DNA from: Alphaproteobacteria bacterium HGW-Alphaproteobacteria-1
GTDB lineage: Bacteria; Pseudomonadota; Alphaproteobacteria; Rhodobacterales; Rhodobacteraceae
Reading direction: 5' to 3'
Length of the DNA stretch: 64,000 bases
Assembly (NCBI GenBank): GCA_002842985.1
Contig: PHEQ01000001.1
Location: 229,976-293,975, forward strand
Shown here: in pieces, positions 9,576-20,425 of the stretch
Position numbering within the stretch: the first letter of the stretch is position 1
How the letters are laid out: every line of letters begins with the position of its first letter
Position numbers and translations under genes: made by a program
Notes under the pieces: model-generated
What the model was told of the DNA's origin: nothing
Database searches by the model: none
The model's input: the letters and a program-made list of their open reading frames with translations, nothing else

Positions 9576-10970
9576 TCAGATATGGATCACGCGCCCGTAG
9601 GCGTCCAGAACGCTTTCGTGCATCATCTCGCTGAGGGTGGGATGCGGGAAGACCGTATTCATCAGGTCCTCCTCGGTCGTCTCAAGCTGACGGCCCACCA
9701 CATAGCCCTGAATAAGTTCGGTCACTTCCGCGCCGATCATATGCGCGCCGAGAAGTTCACCGGTTTTCGCATCAAATACGGTCTTGATCATACCTTCCGG
9801 CTCGCCAAGTGCAATCGCCTTGCCGTTGCCGATGAACGGAAAGCGGCCGACCTTGATTTCATGGCCTTTTTCCTTGGCCTTGGCCTCGGTCAGGCCGACG
9901 CTGGCCACCTGCGGATGGCAATAGGTGCAGCCTGCGATGCTCTCGGGCTTGACGGGGTGCGGATGGCCGCCCGCAATGAGTTCGGCCACCATCACGCCCT
10001 CGTGGCTGGCCTTGTGCGCGAGCCACGGCGCGCCCGCGATATCGCCGATGGCATAGAGCCCCTCCACGCCGGTGCGGCAGTATTCATCGGTGATCACATG
10101 GGTGCGGTCAACCTTGACGCCCAACTCTTCCAGCCCCAACCCCTCGGTATTGCCCACGATGCCGACGGCGGAAATCACCGTGTCGAACGCGTGCTTCTCG
10201 ACCTTGCCGCCCATCTCGATATGGGCGGTGACGGTGCCCTTGCCACGGTCGAGTTGCTTGACCATGGCCTTTTCCATGATCTTCATGCCCTGTTTGGTAA
10301 AGGATTTCTTGGCGAATGCCGAAATTTCGGCGTCCTCCACCGGCAGGATACGCTCCATCACCTCGACCACGGTCGTATCACAGCCCAGAGTGTTGTAGAA
10401 GCTGGCAAATTCGATACCGATGGCCCCCGATCCGATGACCAGAAGCTTTTTCGGCATCCGCGGCGGCACCAGCGCGTGCTTGTAGGTCCAGACCAGATCG
10501 CCGTCCGCCTCCAGCCCCGGCAATTCGCGGGCGCGCGCGCCCGTCGCCAGCACGATATGTCTGGCCTCAAGCTCCTGCGCGCCCTTGTCGGTCTTGACGC
10601 TGACGCGGCCCTTGGCGGGAAGGGTCGCCTCGCCCATCACCACCGTAACCTTGTTCTTTTTCATCAGATGCGCGACACCGCCGCTCAACTGCTTGGCCAC
10701 ATTGCGCGAGCGTTTCACCACCGCGTCGAGATCATAGCCGATACCGTCCGCCTTGAGGCCGAATTCCTTGGCGCGGTGCATGAGGTGAAAGACCTCGGAG
10801 GAGCGCAGCATCGCCTTGGTGGGGATGCAGCCCCAGTTGAGGCAGATGCCGCCCATATGCTCGCGCTCTACAATGGCCACCTTGAGGCCAAGCTGCGCGC
10901 CGCGAATGGCGGCCACATAGCCCCCAGGCCCCGCCCCGATTACGATCATGTCAAAGCTTTGCGGCGCCAT
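9576..10970 (-). CDS. lpdA: dihydrolipoyl dehydrogenase (E3)
   Basis: E3 is the FAD flavoenzyme that reoxidises the lipoyl arms of 2-oxoacid dehydrogenase complexes using NAD+. The 464-residue protein has the N-terminal GAGPGGYVAA dinucleotide motif, redox cysteines C43 and C48 in GGICLNWGCIPTK, the NAD-binding GSGAIGIEFASFY, the second FAD motif LYAIGDIAGAPWLAH and the catalytic H443/E448 pair in HPTLSEMMHE. The ATG at 10970 is chosen over one 12 bases upstream because GGAGG lies five bases before it. No E1 or E2 genes are nearby, which fits a stand-alone copy. It starts about 50 bp upstream of the suf operon on the same strand. Confidence 0.93.
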   Translation of the reverse strand: MAPQSFDMIVIGAGPGGYVAAIRGAQLGLKVAIVEREHMGGICLNWGCIPTKAMLRSSEVFHLMHRAKEFGLKADGIGYDLDAVVKRSRNVAKQLSGGVAHLMKKNKVTVVMGEATLPAKGRVSVKTDKGAQELEARHIVLATGARARELPGLEADGDLVWTYKHALVPPRMPKKLLVIGSGAIGIEFASFYNTLGCDTTVVEVMERILPVEDAEISAFAKKSFTKQGMKIMEKAMVKQLDRGKGTVTAHIEMGGKVEKHAFDTVISAVGIVGNTEGLGLEELGVKVDRTHVITDEYCRTGVEGLYAIGDIAGAPWLAHKASHEGVMVAELIAGGHPHPVKPESIAGCTYCHPQVASVGLTEAKAKEKGHEIKVGRFPFIGNGKAIALGEPEGMIKTVFDAKTGELLGAHMIGAEVTELIQGYVVGRQLETTEEDLMNTVFPHPTLSEMMHESVLDAYGRVIHI

Positions 10971-11082
10971 GCGATCCTCCATCCCCGAAAACTAGTTCAG
11001 CGTTAAACTATTTTCCGAAAGATCACAACGCCGCATTGCAGCACAGGCCGGAAAACCTGCCATGCACGGGATGCAGGGCCGC

Positions 11083-11661
11083 TCAGGCGGCCTTTTGCAC
11101 CTGCCGGACAAGCGCGCCATAACCGCCCTCATCCTCGAACATGCGTTCCGGCGCGGTCGAGGACCGGCCAAGCGCCGCGTTGCGATAGGGAAAGCGACCA
11201 AAGCGGCGGATCACCTCGCGGTGCGCGCGGGCATGAAGCAGGTTGCCCGGCCCGTGCTCCGGCATCCGCTCGCAGATGAGGCGAATGCAGCGCTCCTGAT
11301 CGCAGAGGTTCTCGGAATGCATCAGGGGCAGGTAGAAAAATTGCCGCGCGGGCTCGTCTATGCGCATGTCCCAGCCCCGGTTGATCGCCACCTTGGCGGC
11401 CGTGAGCGCGGCGCGGTCGGTCTCGAAGGCGCGCGCCTGCTCGCGGAACATGTTGCGCGGAAATTGATCGCTCAGGATGATATAGGCCAGCGTCCCGGAG
11501 GGATATGTCAGCCACATCGCATAGGTGCCAGTGCGGACGCTCTCCCACGCCGAGAGAAACCGCGCCCGGATCTCCGCATCGAGCGCATCATCCTTCTCAT
11601 ACCAGCCCTTTGGCCCGACCTCATCGAGCCAGAAACGCAACACTTCATCGGGCGACACCAT
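11083..11661 (-). CDS. DUF924 family protein
   Basis: A 192-residue soluble protein with the DUF924 pattern: FWLDEVGPKGWY at the start, then LIILSDQFPRNMFR-like sequence (here YIILSDQFPRNMFREQARAF) and the FFYLPLMHSEN stretch. The family is widespread in proteobacteria and is predicted to be all-helical and TPR-like, without a defined reaction. It sits about 110 bp upstream of lpdA with no obvious partner. Confidence 0.88.
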   Translation of the reverse strand: MVSPDEVLRFWLDEVGPKGWYEKDDALDAEIRARFLSAWESVRTGTYAMWLTYPSGTLAYIILSDQFPRNMFREQARAFETDRAALTAAKVAINRGWDMRIDEPARQFFYLPLMHSENLCDQERCIRLICERMPEHGPGNLLHARAHREVIRRFGRFPYRNAALGRSSTAPERMFEDEGGYGALVRQVQKAA

Positions 11662-11747
11662 GGGATATCCCTCGCTTTCCCTGTCACATTACGGTCATGC
11701 TACACGCAAACTTAGGCATTTCTTAGTAAAATGTTACTTCAACAGGG

Positions 11748-13019
11748 TCATGATTCGTCGCTTTTGGCGGAATCTTCGGCATCCTGAGCCGCTTCGATGG
11801 CAATTTCCTGCGCAAACTCCACCGCCATGGGCGAGGAGGAGGGCGAAACCGGCATGTATCTGTCGGTCTGCGCGGGCAAGGGGGCCGCGCGCTGCGTCAT
11901 GCGGTAAAGCGCATAAACCACGAGCGCGGCCATCAGCACCGCAATATAGAGGAAATAGCCGGATGGCCCCATCACACCCATCATCCAGCCCACCATCAGC
12001 GGCCCGGCAATCGCGCCCAGCCCGTTGATGAACACCATGCCGCCAGCCGCGGCGGCCATGTCGTCATGCTCCAGAAAGTCGTTGGTATAGGCGATGAGCA
12101 GCGAATAGAGCGGGTTCGACGAGCCGCCCACCAGAAAAGCCGCCACCAGCAGCAGCCGGTAATCCCCCGCCGAGGCCATGCCCAGCACCGCGCCCAGCGC
12201 CGTGACCAGCGACACGCCGGCGATGAGCTTGCGCCGGTCCATCCGGTCCGAGAGCCAGCCAAGCGGGTATTGCGCCAGCACCGCGCCGATATAGAACGAG
12301 GCGACAAAGGCCGATATCTGCCCGACGCTCAGCCCCGCCTCGGCCCCGTAGACGGCGGCCATGCCGAATTGCGCGGCAAAGACGCCCCCGGTGAGAAGCA
12401 TCCCCACGCAGCCCAGCGGCGAGATTTCCAATATCCGGCGCAGCGACAACGGCTTGGTCGAATCAAAGGCGGGCGTCGGGCTGACCGACAAGAGGATCGG
12501 CGCGAACGCGAGCGACACCAGCACCGAGGGAATGACAAAGAGCACATAGCCCGACGGGTCCGCCAGCACCATCAGGCCCTGCGCCGAGACGATGCCGATC
12601 ATCTGAACGATCATGTAGAGCGACAGCGCCTTGCCGCGCGTGGCGTTGGTGGCGGAATTGTTCAGCCAGCTTTCGGCGGTCACATAGACCCCCGAGAAAC
12701 AGAACCCGATCAGCACCCGGCCCACGGCCCAGGCCCAGGGCTCGGTGATCGTGGGATAGAGGATCAGCACCGCCGATATCATCGAGCCGAGCGCGGCAAA
12801 GACCCGCACATGGCCAACGCGGCGGATCATCTCGGGTGCCATGCGCGATCCGAACAGGAACCCCAGGAAATAGGCCGACATGACCACCGACATCTCGTAG
12901 GTGGAAAAGCCCTCGAGCGCGCCGCGCACCCCCAGAAGCGTGCCCTGCATGCCGTTGCCGACCTGCAAGAGCATCATCCCAAGAAGCAGCGCCCACGCAC
13001 CTGAAAGGACCTTCAGCAT
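11748..13019 (-). CDS. MFS transporter
   Basis: A 423-residue protein with twelve hydrophobic segments. It has the MFS loop 2-3 motif as GSRMAPEMIRRVGHVR, a second-half equivalent WLSDRMDRRKLIAGVS, and a charged cytoplasmic tail rich in Ser, Glu and Ala. It belongs to the drug/sugar-transporter-like group often seen in Rhodobacteraceae. The start at 13019 has a GGGGA Shine-Dalgarno sequence. The related MFS gene at 50442-51665 shares layout and the IGHVR/IGHSR-type loop, so the two are probably paralogues of one subfamily. The substrate is unknown. Confidence 0.85.
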   Translation of the reverse strand: MLKVLSGAWALLLGMMLLQVGNGMQGTLLGVRGALEGFSTYEMSVVMSAYFLGFLFGSRMAPEMIRRVGHVRVFAALGSMISAVLILYPTITEPWAWAVGRVLIGFCFSGVYVTAESWLNNSATNATRGKALSLYMIVQMIGIVSAQGLMVLADPSGYVLFVIPSVLVSLAFAPILLSVSPTPAFDSTKPLSLRRILEISPLGCVGMLLTGGVFAAQFGMAAVYGAEAGLSVGQISAFVASFYIGAVLAQYPLGWLSDRMDRRKLIAGVSLVTALGAVLGMASAGDYRLLLVAAFLVGGSSNPLYSLLIAYTNDFLEHDDMAAAAGGMVFINGLGAIAGPLMVGWMMGVMGPSGYFLYIAVLMAALVVYALYRMTQRAAPLPAQTDRYMPVSPSSSPMAVEFAQEIAIEAAQDAEDSAKSDES

Positions 13020-13084
13020 CGTTTCCCCTTTCCATCCGCCCCACCCTGTCGCCGGGTCGCGCACGCCGCACCGCCAATTGCGAC

Positions 13085-14164
13085 TCAATCCGTCGCGGTC
13101 GCGCCCGCCCTGTCAGGCTTTGGCGCCGGGATCAACAGCGACGCGTCGCCATAGGAGAAGAAACGGTATCCTTCGGTTATGGCATGGGCATAGAGCGCGC
13201 GGATGCGCGCGGCCCCCATCAGCGCCGAGACAAGCATCATGAGCGTCGATTTCGGCAGATGGAAATTCGTCATCAGCGCATCGGTGACGCGAAACTCGAA
13301 ACCGGGATAGATGAAGATGTCGGTCTCGCCCTGCCACGCCGCGATCTTGCCGGTCTCGTGCGCCGCCGTCTCGATCAGGCGCAGCGCGGTGGTGCCCACG
13401 GGGATCACGCGCCCGCCCGCGGCCTTGGTCGCGGCAATCTCGGCGGCGGCCTGCGCGTTCACCTCGCCCCATTCGGCGTGCATCCTGTGGGTGGTGATGT
13501 CCTCGACCTTTACCGGAAGGAAGGTGCCCGCCCCGACATGAAGCGTGACATGGGAAAAGCTCACACCGCGCGCCGCCAGATCGGCCAGCACCACCTCGTC
13601 GAAATGCAAGGATGCAGTCGGGGCGGCCACGGCGCCGGGGCGGCGCGCCCAGACGGTCTGATAATCCTCGCGGTCCTGCGCATCGGCGGGGCGGCGCGCG
13701 GCGATATAGGGCGGCAGGGGCATGGCCCCGGCGGCATTGAGGGCAGTGTCGAAATCCGCGCCCGCGAGGTTGAAGCGCAGCCGCGCCTGCCCCTCCTCGC
13801 GCGCCTCGAGCGTGGCCGAGAGCGTGTCCGAGAAGACCACAGCCTCACCCTCGCGCAGTTTTCTCAGCGGCTTGACCAGCGCCGACCATGTGCCGTCGGC
13901 CTGCGGCTCAAGCAGCGTCACCTCGATACGCGCGCCCTGCCCGCCCGCGCGCGCGCGGTGCCCCGAAAGGCGCGCGGGGATCACCTTCGTGTCGTTGAGC
14001 ACCAGCCGGTCGCCGGCGCGCAGCCAGTGCCCCAGATCGGCCACGGTGCTGTCGGTGATCGTGTCTTCCCGCGCCACCAGCAACCGCGCGGCACGGCGCG
14101 GGCGGGCGGGCCGCGTGGCAATCAGCGCCTCGGGCAGATCGAAATCGAAATCAGCCAGCTTCAT
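13085..14164 (-). CDS. queA: S-adenosylmethionine:tRNA ribosyltransferase-isomerase QueA
   Basis: QueA transfers and isomerises the ribosyl group of SAM onto 7-aminomethyl-7-deazaguanine in tRNA, making epoxyqueuosine. The 359-residue protein starts with the family hallmark [21 protein letters not shown] and contains [41 protein letters not shown] and [19 protein letters not shown]. Length is typical. Its ATG overlaps the stop of the AsmA-like gene upstream (ATGA), so the two are co-translated although no functional link is known. Confidence 0.97.
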   Translation of the reverse strand: MKLADFDFDLPEALIATRPARPRRAARLLVAREDTITDSTVADLGHWLRAGDRLVLNDTKVIPARLSGHRARAGGQGARIEVTLLEPQADGTWSALVKPLRKLREGEAVVFSDTLSATLEAREEGQARLRFNLAGADFDTALNAAGAMPLPPYIAARRPADAQDREDYQTVWARRPGAVAAPTASLHFDEVVLADLAARGVSFSHVTLHVGAGTFLPVKVEDITTHRMHAEWGEVNAQAAAEIAATKAAGGRVIPVGTTALRLIETAAHETGKIAAWQGETDIFIYPGFEFRVTDALMTNFHLPKSTLMMLVSALMGAARIRALYAHAITEGYRFFSYGDASLLIPAPKPDRAGATATD

Positions 14165-17100
14165 CTATCGTTTCTCTCAAAGTCATCGGGGGCGCGCGGC
14201 GTGACGCTCTGCCCCGAGACGGCGGGCGGCGCGCCCTCCACCTGCGGCGCGGGCCGCCGGAACATCTCGCGCAGAAAGCCGGGGGCAAGCGCCGAGAGGG
14301 GATTGACCGCCACCACCGGATTGTCAACCGACCCACGCAGCGTGAAGTTGAACCCGATCAGCCCCTCGCCCGCGCGCGCCGTCAGCGCCCCGCCGATGGC
14401 GTTGAGCACGTAAACCGGCGAGAGCACGCCCTGCATGTCCATGCGCTTGCGCGTCAGATCGAAAAACCCGTCCATGGAAATGCCGACCGAGGCCCCGACA
14501 GCACTGCCCTCCAGCAGCGTGAGGCGATCGGGCGTAAGGCGAAACCGCGCCGCCACCTCGGCGAAATGCAGCCCCTGCCCGTTGAGCTGTTCCAGCAGCC
14601 CCACGACACTGACCGCGTTGAGAAGCGTCGAGAGCATCGGCGCGCGCTTGATGCGGATCTGCTCGATGGCGAGCACCCCGTCATAACTGCCCTCGCCCGG
14701 TGCGGGCCTGAGCGACATGTCGAGAGTGCCACCGCGCGCGTCCTGCAACATGTCCGCCGCCGCCAGAAGCGCGCCTGCGTTCTGCGCGCGGATGCGGAAC
14801 GCGCTGCGCCCGGCCATCGGCACGATGTCGCCGGTTATGTCGGCCTTGCCGTTCACCTGCGCCGTAAAGCGGCCCTGCGCCCCGCCGCGCGTATCGAGAT
14901 CGGCCCGGAACCCGGTCAGCGCGATGCTGTCGGTGATGCGCAATTCGTCAAGGCGCAGGCTGACCGGACCGCCCTCGCCGGTGCCGTCCCCCAAAGAGCC
15001 GCGCCGCAGATCGACGCGGCCGCCCGTCACCTCCACACCCGGTGTCACGTTCGCGCCGCGCCCGATCAGCGCCGCCTGCACATCGAGCCAGTCGCCCAGT
15101 TCAAGCCGGGTGAAGCGCGCCGCCTCCAGCGTGCCCTGCGGCGTCAGACGCACCTCGCCGCGCGCCCGAAGCCCGCCCGCGTCTATGGCCAGCGTGTCGA
15201 TCTTTGGTGGCGTGCCGAGGGTTGCCGCCACATCCAGCCGACCGGTGGCCCCTTGCGACAGCGCCCAGCCAAGCTCGGGGATGCGCAGCCCCAGCCCCGC
15301 CAGATCGGAGGTAAGCGCCAGTTGCCCCGCGCCCGCCTTGGGCAGCGCGATCTCGATCACGCCCTGCCCCCGTCCCGACACCGCACCGGGCGGCAGGCCG
15401 ATCGCGAACTCGTCGATGAATGCCTGCGACAGCTCGACCGTGCCACGCACCCGGCTTTCGCCGTCCGTGCCGAGACCGAGCGGCAGGGTCCAGGCCCCCG
15501 AAAACGGCACCTGACCCAGCCGCGCGTCTCCGCCGATCTCGAGTCCGGTATTGTCGGCCGCAACACCGAGGGTTTCGGCGCTCAACACCCGCCCCTCAAC
15601 CAGGGTTTCACTGCGCACGCCCGAAAGCGTGCCGCGCATGTCAAAGGCCACCTCCTCGGTTGTCAGCCCCTTCTTGAGCAACAGATCGAGCCGTCCTTCG
15701 AGGTCGGCGCGCCCCTCGGCCAGTGTCACCGCGCGCCCGGCTTTCGAGATGAAGCGAAAGGGCGGCGCGTCGAGCAGCGACAGCGCGGCGGTGATCGGGC
15801 CGCGCACGCGCAGATGCGCCTCGGCGGGCGTCTCCTTGATGCGCAGGTCGGGGATGATGAAGGAGGTGCCGGAAATATCAAGCTGCCCACCCGTTTCAGG
15901 GGTGACATGCCCGCTCTCGGCAAAGATGCCGAGCCGGTTGTCACGGATCGAGCCATGGCCCGCCGCGCCCTCGATGGGGGGCACATCGCGCACGTAGACG
16001 GTCGAGAACTCAGCGAAGTCGAAGCCCAGAAAGGCATCGGGCGGCGCATCGGGTGTCACGCTCAGGGCCAGTTGAATGTCGCTCAACCGTGCCGCCAGCA
16101 CGTTCTCGGCCAACCAGGCGCGCGCCTTGTCCTTTATCGTCAGGGGCCAGAGCGCAAGCAATCGCTCCGGCGTGATCGCATCCATCCGCCCCTCGACCAC
16201 GGCCGACCAGCCCGTGACCTCGGCCCGCGCGCGGCCTCTCAGGCGCAGCACCTGCCCCTCATCGCGCAGCCGAAAATCGCCCAGGTCAAACGCGAAGGGC
16301 GCGAAATCCAGCCTGATATCGGCCCCGGCCCCCTCGAAGATCACCGGTTCAGGATAGAGGCCCGCCGGATTGGCCGCGATCTCGCCCAGCCGGATCTGCG
16401 CCGCGAGCCCGCTGGGCCAGCCTGTCTCCATGCCGATAAGCCGCGCGCGTCCTTCGGCGCGGGCACTGCCCCAATCGCTTTCGACCGAAAGCTCGTTGAA
16501 TGTGATCTCCTGCGCGTCCGGATCATAGGTCAGGTAGCTGCGCGCCGACCGGAACGGAATCGGCGCCGTCGCCGGATTGGGGCGCAGCGCGCCGTTGCCG
16601 ATCTGAAGCGTGGCACTGAGCGGCCCGAGCCGTCCGTCCTCATCAACGCCGGCGCGCAACGCGCCGGAAATCGGCGCCTCCAGCGCGCCCAGCCACGCAA
16701 GCGCCGGAGATTGTCCGGCGATCTCGCGCGCGGGCCAGTCCTCGAAGCGGATGCCGATATCCGCCGCCGCGTCATCGACCCGGCCCTGATAGCTCAACTC
16801 CAGCGAACTGGCATAGCCGCGTGCGCCCAACACGGTGACGTTGCCGCGCAGCGCAATGGTGTCGCCATCGCGGGTGAGCGCCGCCCGTCCACCATCGGCG
16901 GACCACACCACGCCCGAGCGCGCATCCTCGTAGCGCAGGCTGATGTTCTCGGCGCGCACCTCGCGCAGCGCGGCAAGCGCGGGCTGCGCCAGCATCGCGC
17001 CGATCTGTTCGGTCAGCGGCCTGTCGCTCGTGGGATGTCGCCCGGTGCCGTTTCCACCCTCGAAAGCGACCGACAATTCGCCGGTCTTGCGCCGCCAGAG

Positions 17101-17532
17101 CGCCAGTCGTCCACCGTCAAGCTTCACCTGCGACAGCTTTACCTCGCCATTGAAAAGCGCCGCGCGCGACAGCGTGACCTCGAGCGCGGCCAAATCAATC
17201 AGCGGCGCGCCACCCGCATCGCGCAAGCTCACGCCGCGCAAGCTGACGCGCGGTGACATCCGCTCACCCAGCCCCAGCCCCAGCGTCTGAAACGTCAGCC
17301 GGTGTTCGGGCAGCGCCGTGCTGATTTCCTGCGCCACGCGGTCACGCAACCAGCCCGGCGCGTCTATCCCCGCCGCCAGCACCGCAAGGAGCGTCACGGC
17401 AAGCACCGCGACAAGGGTCGCACAGCTAAGACAGAATTGACCCAGATGGTGCAGCGTCGCGCGCGCCCACGGGCGGTGCGCGCCCGGCGGGGGCGCGGGC
17501 GCGGCGGGGGCTGGCGTCTTGGTTTCGGTCAT
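14161..17532 (-). CDS. AsmA/YhdP-like envelope protein (DUF3971 region)
   Basis: A very long protein (1123 residues from the ATG at 17532; a GTG at 17577 would add 15). It has a proline/alanine-rich cytoplasmic start, one membrane anchor (about residues 33-60) and a large beta-rich periplasmic body. Repeated short amphipathic strands, the [14 protein letters not shown] stretch and a C-terminal segment ending [32 protein letters not shown] match the AsmA-like C-terminal domain. These bridge-like proteins are implicated in phospholipid transport and outer-membrane integrity. Its stop overlaps queA. A long open frame on the opposite strand (14566-17256) mirrors its codon bias and is not a gene. 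Confidence 0.85.
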   Translation of the reverse strand: MTETKTPAPAAPAPPPGAHRPWARATLHHLGQFCLSCATLVAVLAVTLLAVLAAGIDAPGWLRDRVAQEISTALPEHRLTFQTLGLGLGERMSPRVSLRGVSLRDAGGAPLIDLAALEVTLSRAALFNGEVKLSQVKLDGGRLALWRRKTGELSVAFEGGNGTGRHPTSDRPLTEQIGAMLAQPALAALREVRAENISLRYEDARSGVVWSADGGRAALTRDGDTIALRGNVTVLGARGYASSLELSYQGRVDDAAADIGIRFEDWPAREIAGQSPALAWLGALEAPISGALRAGVDEDGRLGPLSATLQIGNGALRPNPATAPIPFRSARSYLTYDPDAQEITFNELSVESDWGSARAEGRARLIGMETGWPSGLAAQIRLGEIAANPAGLYPEPVIFEGAGADIRLDFAPFAFDLGDFRLRDEGQVLRLRGRARAEVTGWSAVVEGRMDAITPERLLALWPLTIKDKARAWLAENVLAARLSDIQLALSVTPDAPPDAFLGFDFAEFSTVYVRDVPPIEGAAGHGSIRDNRLGIFAESGHVTPETGGQLDISGTSFIIPDLRIKETPAEAHLRVRGPITAALSLLDAPPFRFISKAGRAVTLAEGRADLEGRLDLLLKKGLTTEEVAFDMRGTLSGVRSETLVEGRVLSAETLGVAADNTGLEIGGDARLGQVPFSGAWTLPLGLGTDGESRVRGTVELSQAFIDEFAIGLPPGAVSGRGQGVIEIALPKAGAGQLALTSDLAGLGLRIPELGWALSQGATGRLDVAATLGTPPKIDTLAIDAGGLRARGEVRLTPQGTLEAARFTRLELGDWLDVQAALIGRGANVTPGVEVTGGRVDLRRGSLGDGTGEGGPVSLRLDELRITDSIALTGFRADLDTRGGAQGRFTAQVNGKADITGDIVPMAGRSAFRIRAQNAGALLAAADMLQDARGGTLDMSLRPAPGEGSYDGVLAIEQIRIKRAPMLSTLLNAVSVVGLLEQLNGQGLHFAEVAARFRLTPDRLTLLEGSAVGASVGISMDGFFDLTRKRMDMQGVLSPVYVLNAIGGALTARAGEGLIGFNFTLRGSVDNPVVAVNPLSALAPGFLREMFRRPAPQVEGAPPAVSGQSVTPRAPDDFERNDR

Positions 17533-17647
17533 CTGTTCCGGTTTGGGGGCTGTGGTTTGGCCCCGGCTCTGCCTCACGACTTTATTCTCGCCTTTTGCGG
17601 CCTAATATGGAACTCACAATTTCGCATCACAAGCCCGAGAGGTTTCC

Positions 17648-18109
17648 ATGACCGACACGCCCGATCTTGCCCCCGATGTAACCCTGCCGCGCGATGGTGG
17701 CGGCACGGTCAGTATTGCCGCCTTGCGTGGTGCGCCGGTGGTGCTGTTCTTCTACCCGCGCGATGACACCTCGGGATGCACCAGGGAGGCGGTGGCCTTT
17801 TCTGGTCTCAAGGCCGAGTTTGACGCACTCGGCGCGCAGGTTTTCGGCATTTCCAAGGACAGCGTCGCCAGCCACGAGAAATTCCGCGACAAGCACGGCC
17901 TGACCCTCCCGCTTCTGTCGGACGAGGGCAGCGATGTCTGCGAACGGTTCGGCGTGTGGAAGGAAAAAAGCATGTATGGCAAGACATTCTGGGGCATCGA
18001 ACGCGCGACCTTCCTGATCGACGCCGAAGGCCGGATCGCGCGGGAATGGCGCAAGGTCAAGGTGCCGGGCCATGCCGAGGAGGTGCTCGAGGCGGTGCGC
18101 GCACTGTGA
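17648..18109 (+). CDS. bcp: peroxiredoxin, Bcp/PrxQ type
   Basis: A thiol peroxidase of 153 residues with the AhpC/TSA thioredoxin fold. The peroxidatic cysteine is C44 in YPRDDTSGCTREAVAF. The resolving cysteine five residues later in E. coli Bcp is replaced by V49; the only other cysteine is C98 (SDVCERF), so it works either as a 1-Cys enzyme or with an atypical partner. The FWGIERATFLID region is characteristic of the family. The next gene begins 2 bp after its stop, giving a peroxiredoxin/ferritin-like operon. Confidence 0.94.
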   Translation: MTDTPDLAPDVTLPRDGGGTVSIAALRGAPVVLFFYPRDDTSGCTREAVAFSGLKAEFDALGAQVFGISKDSVASHEKFRDKHGLTLPLLSDEGSDVCERFGVWKEKSMYGKTFWGIERATFLIDAEGRIAREWRKVKVPGHAEEVLEAVRAL

Positions 18110-18111
18110 GC

Positions 18112-18930
18112 ATGACGCTGGCGCAAATGGCCGTCGCGGTGCTGCGCACAGCCGACGGGCGAGAAAAAACCACACTGTCTCGCCAGTACGCCGCGACATG
18201 GCGGGCGGCGCGGGCGGGTGGCGCGGCCTTGACCGTTGGGCGCGCCACCCCACCCGACCGCCCCGCGCGCCCGAGCAAACCAGATCTGCGCGATCCGCGC
18301 GACGTACCCCGCCGCCGCCCCGGCAGCGCGCAGGGCCGCATTGCCATGCTGCACGCCGTGGCACATATCGAGTTGAACGCGGTGGACCTTCACTGGGACA
18401 TCATCGCGCGCTTCACCGATACCCCCATGCCGCTCGGGTTCTATGATGACTGGGTGACAGCGGCGGACGAGGAATCAAAGCATTTCAACCTTCTGTGCGA
18501 CTGTCTTGAGGAGATGGGCAGCCATTACGGCGCCCTGCCCGCCCATGCCGGCATGTGGCGCGCCGCCGAGGACACAGCCCATGACCTTATGGGCCGTCTT
18601 GCCGTCGTGCCCATGGTGCTCGAGGCGCGCGGGCTTGACGTGACGCCCGGTATGATCGCGCTCTTCGAAGGGGCGGGCCTGACCTCGGCGGTCGCGGCGC
18701 TGCGCGTGATCTATGCCGAGGAGGTGCATCACGTTGCCTATGGCTCCAAGTGGTTTCACTTTCTCTGCGGGCGTCACGACCTCGACCCCAAGGAGATATT
18801 TCACGAGCTGGTGCGGCGCTATTTTCACGGCCAGCTCAAGCCGCCCTTCAACGAGGAAAAGCGCGCCGAGGCCGGTTTGCCGCCAGATTTCTACTGGCCG
18901 CTGGCCGAGGCGCGCGCGGCGAAAGCCTGA
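18112..18930 (+). CDS. DUF455 ferritin-like protein
   Basis: The 272-residue product has an arginine-rich N-terminal third. A ferritin-like four-helix region follows, with candidate metal ligands in HAVAHIELNAVDLHWD, ADEESKHFNLL, LEARGLDVTPGM and YAEEVHHVAYG. The repeated E/H pairs spaced as ExxH are the diiron signature of DUF455. The reaction is undefined. Coupling to the Bcp peroxiredoxin directly upstream suggests an oxidative-stress or iron-handling role, inferred from context only. Confidence 0.85.
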   Translation: MTLAQMAVAVLRTADGREKTTLSRQYAATWRAARAGGAALTVGRATPPDRPARPSKPDLRDPRDVPRRRPGSAQGRIAMLHAVAHIELNAVDLHWDIIARFTDTPMPLGFYDDWVTAADEESKHFNLLCDCLEEMGSHYGALPAHAGMWRAAEDTAHDLMGRLAVVPMVLEARGLDVTPGMIALFEGAGLTSAVAALRVIYAEEVHHVAYGSKWFHFLCGRHDLDPKEIFHELVRRYFHGQLKPPFNEEKRAEAGLPPDFYWPLAEARAAKA

Positions 18931-19108
18931 CCAATTGCGCACGGCAATCGGCGAAAATTCGCCAAGCGGGCGGAATACCACCTATAAATCGGCCCCTTGT
19001 GGTCAAAAACCTTGCCCACCCTGTCCCCGCTGTCTAAGCACCTGACCAAGACGCCCGGCACCGCGCCAAGAGCGTCACCCGGGAAGGACAGGAAGGACGA
19101 CCATCCGC

Positions 19109-20425
19109 GTGCGCACACGATTTGCCATAAGACTGCATGACATGCTGGAACGCCATTTCCCCGAACGTCGGGTCTTCTTGCGTTCGGACAAGGATACGCG
19201 CTTCATCCGGCTGCGCCCCGCGACACAGCTGATCGCCGCCGCCGGGGCCGCAGCCATTGTCGCCTGGGCGATCATCGCGACCTCGGTTCTGGTGATGGAT
19301 TCCATCGGCGCGGGCAATTTCCGCGAACAGGCCAAGCGCGATCTGCAAGGCTATGAAAACCGCCTCAATGCACTTGCCTCCGAGCGCGACAAGCGCGCAC
19401 AGGAGGCGGTGGCGGCGCAGGAACGGTTTTCATCGGCGCTGGCGCAGATTTCCGCGATGCAATCCGAGCTTTTGCGGTCCGAGACCCGGCGGCGCGAGCT
19501 TGAAACCGGGATCGAGGTGATCCAGTCCACGCTGCGCCGCACCATGACCGAGCGCGAGGTCGCCGCGCGAGAGGCCGAGCGCCTCGCCGCCGCGCTCGAG
19601 AGCGGCGGCGCCCTGCCCGAGGCAGGCGGCAACGGATCGGGCGATGCGACGGTGGATTTCCTCTCGGCGGCGCTCGCAGATGCGGCGCGCGAGCGTGACC
19701 AGACGCTTGCCGATGCCGACGAGGCCCTGCGTCAGGCCGAGGACATGGCCTATGAGCTGCGCCTCGTGAACGAGCGTAACGCCGAGATTTTCGGCCAGCT
19801 CGAAGATGCCATGACCATCTCGGTCGAGCCGCTGGAACGGATGTTCCGCAATGCGGGCCTCGACCCGGACCGCCTCATCAACACGGTGCGGCGCGGCTAT
19901 TCGGGGCGCGGCGGACCGCTCATGCCGATCTCGCTATCGACGCGGGGCGAGGCGCCGTCGCCCGAGGCCGAGCGCGCCAACCGCATCCTTGGACGGCTCG
20001 ACGAGTTGCACCTCTACCGTCTGGCCGCCGACAAGGTGCCGCTCGCCCTGCCCGTGCGCGGCGGATTCCGCTACACCTCCGGCTTTGGCAACCGCTGGGG
20101 GCGCCTTCACGCCGGGACCGATTTCGCGGCGTCCCACGGCACGCCGATCTACGCCACCGCCGATGGTGTCGTCGATCATGCAGGCTGGCAATCCGGCTAT
20201 GGCCAACTCGTCAAGATAGATCACGCCTTCGGAATCGAAACCCGCTATGCCCATCTTTCCAGAATCCGCGTGAGCCCCGGTCAAAGGGTCTCGCGCGGGG
20301 ACAGGATTGGTGATATGGGCAACACAGGACGCTCTACCGGCACGCATCTTCACTATGAGGTGCGCGTGGACGGCAGGCCGATCAACCCCATGACCTATAT
20401 CAAGGCTGCGAGAGATGTTTTCTAA
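19109..20425 (+). CDS. M23 family metallopeptidase with coiled-coil stalk
   Basis: The 438-residue protein has a single N-terminal membrane segment (about residues 40-65), a long coiled coil (about 75-165, rich in E, R and A) and a C-terminal LytM/M23 domain. The zinc ligands are visible in LHAGTDFAA and THLHYEV, so it should be an active DD-endopeptidase acting on peptidoglycan. The N-terminal layout matches DUF5930-type envelope hydrolases. Translation probably starts at the GTG at 19109; an AGGAAGGA sequence lies 11-18 bases upstream. The 3' end overlaps the bactofilin gene by 11 bp, a pairing known from cell-shape systems in other bacteria. Confidence 0.9.
   Translation: MRTRFAIRLHDMLERHFPERRVFLRSDKDTRFIRLRPATQLIAAAGAAAIVAWAIIATSVLVMDSIGAGNFREQAKRDLQGYENRLNALASERDKRAQEAVAAQERFSSALAQISAMQSELLRSETRRRELETGIEVIQSTLRRTMTEREVAAREAERLAAALESGGALPEAGGNGSGDATVDFLSAALADAARERDQTLADADEALRQAEDMAYELRLVNERNAEIFGQLEDAMTISVEPLERMFRNAGLDPDRLINTVRRGYSGRGGPLMPISLSTRGEAPSPEAERANRILGRLDELHLYRLAADKVPLALPVRGGFRYTSGFGNRWGRLHAGTDFAASHGTPIYATADGVVDHAGWQSGYGQLVKIDHAFGIETRYAHLSRIRVSPGQRVSRGDRIGDMGNTGRSTGTHLHYEVRVDGRPINPMTYIKAARDVF

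Noticed and set aside
14566..17256. 896-residue open frame on the plus strand opposite the AsmA-like gene
   Set aside because: It mirrors the codon bias of a real minus-strand gene, is rich in Arg/His/Gln with no recognisable domain, and has no ribosome site.
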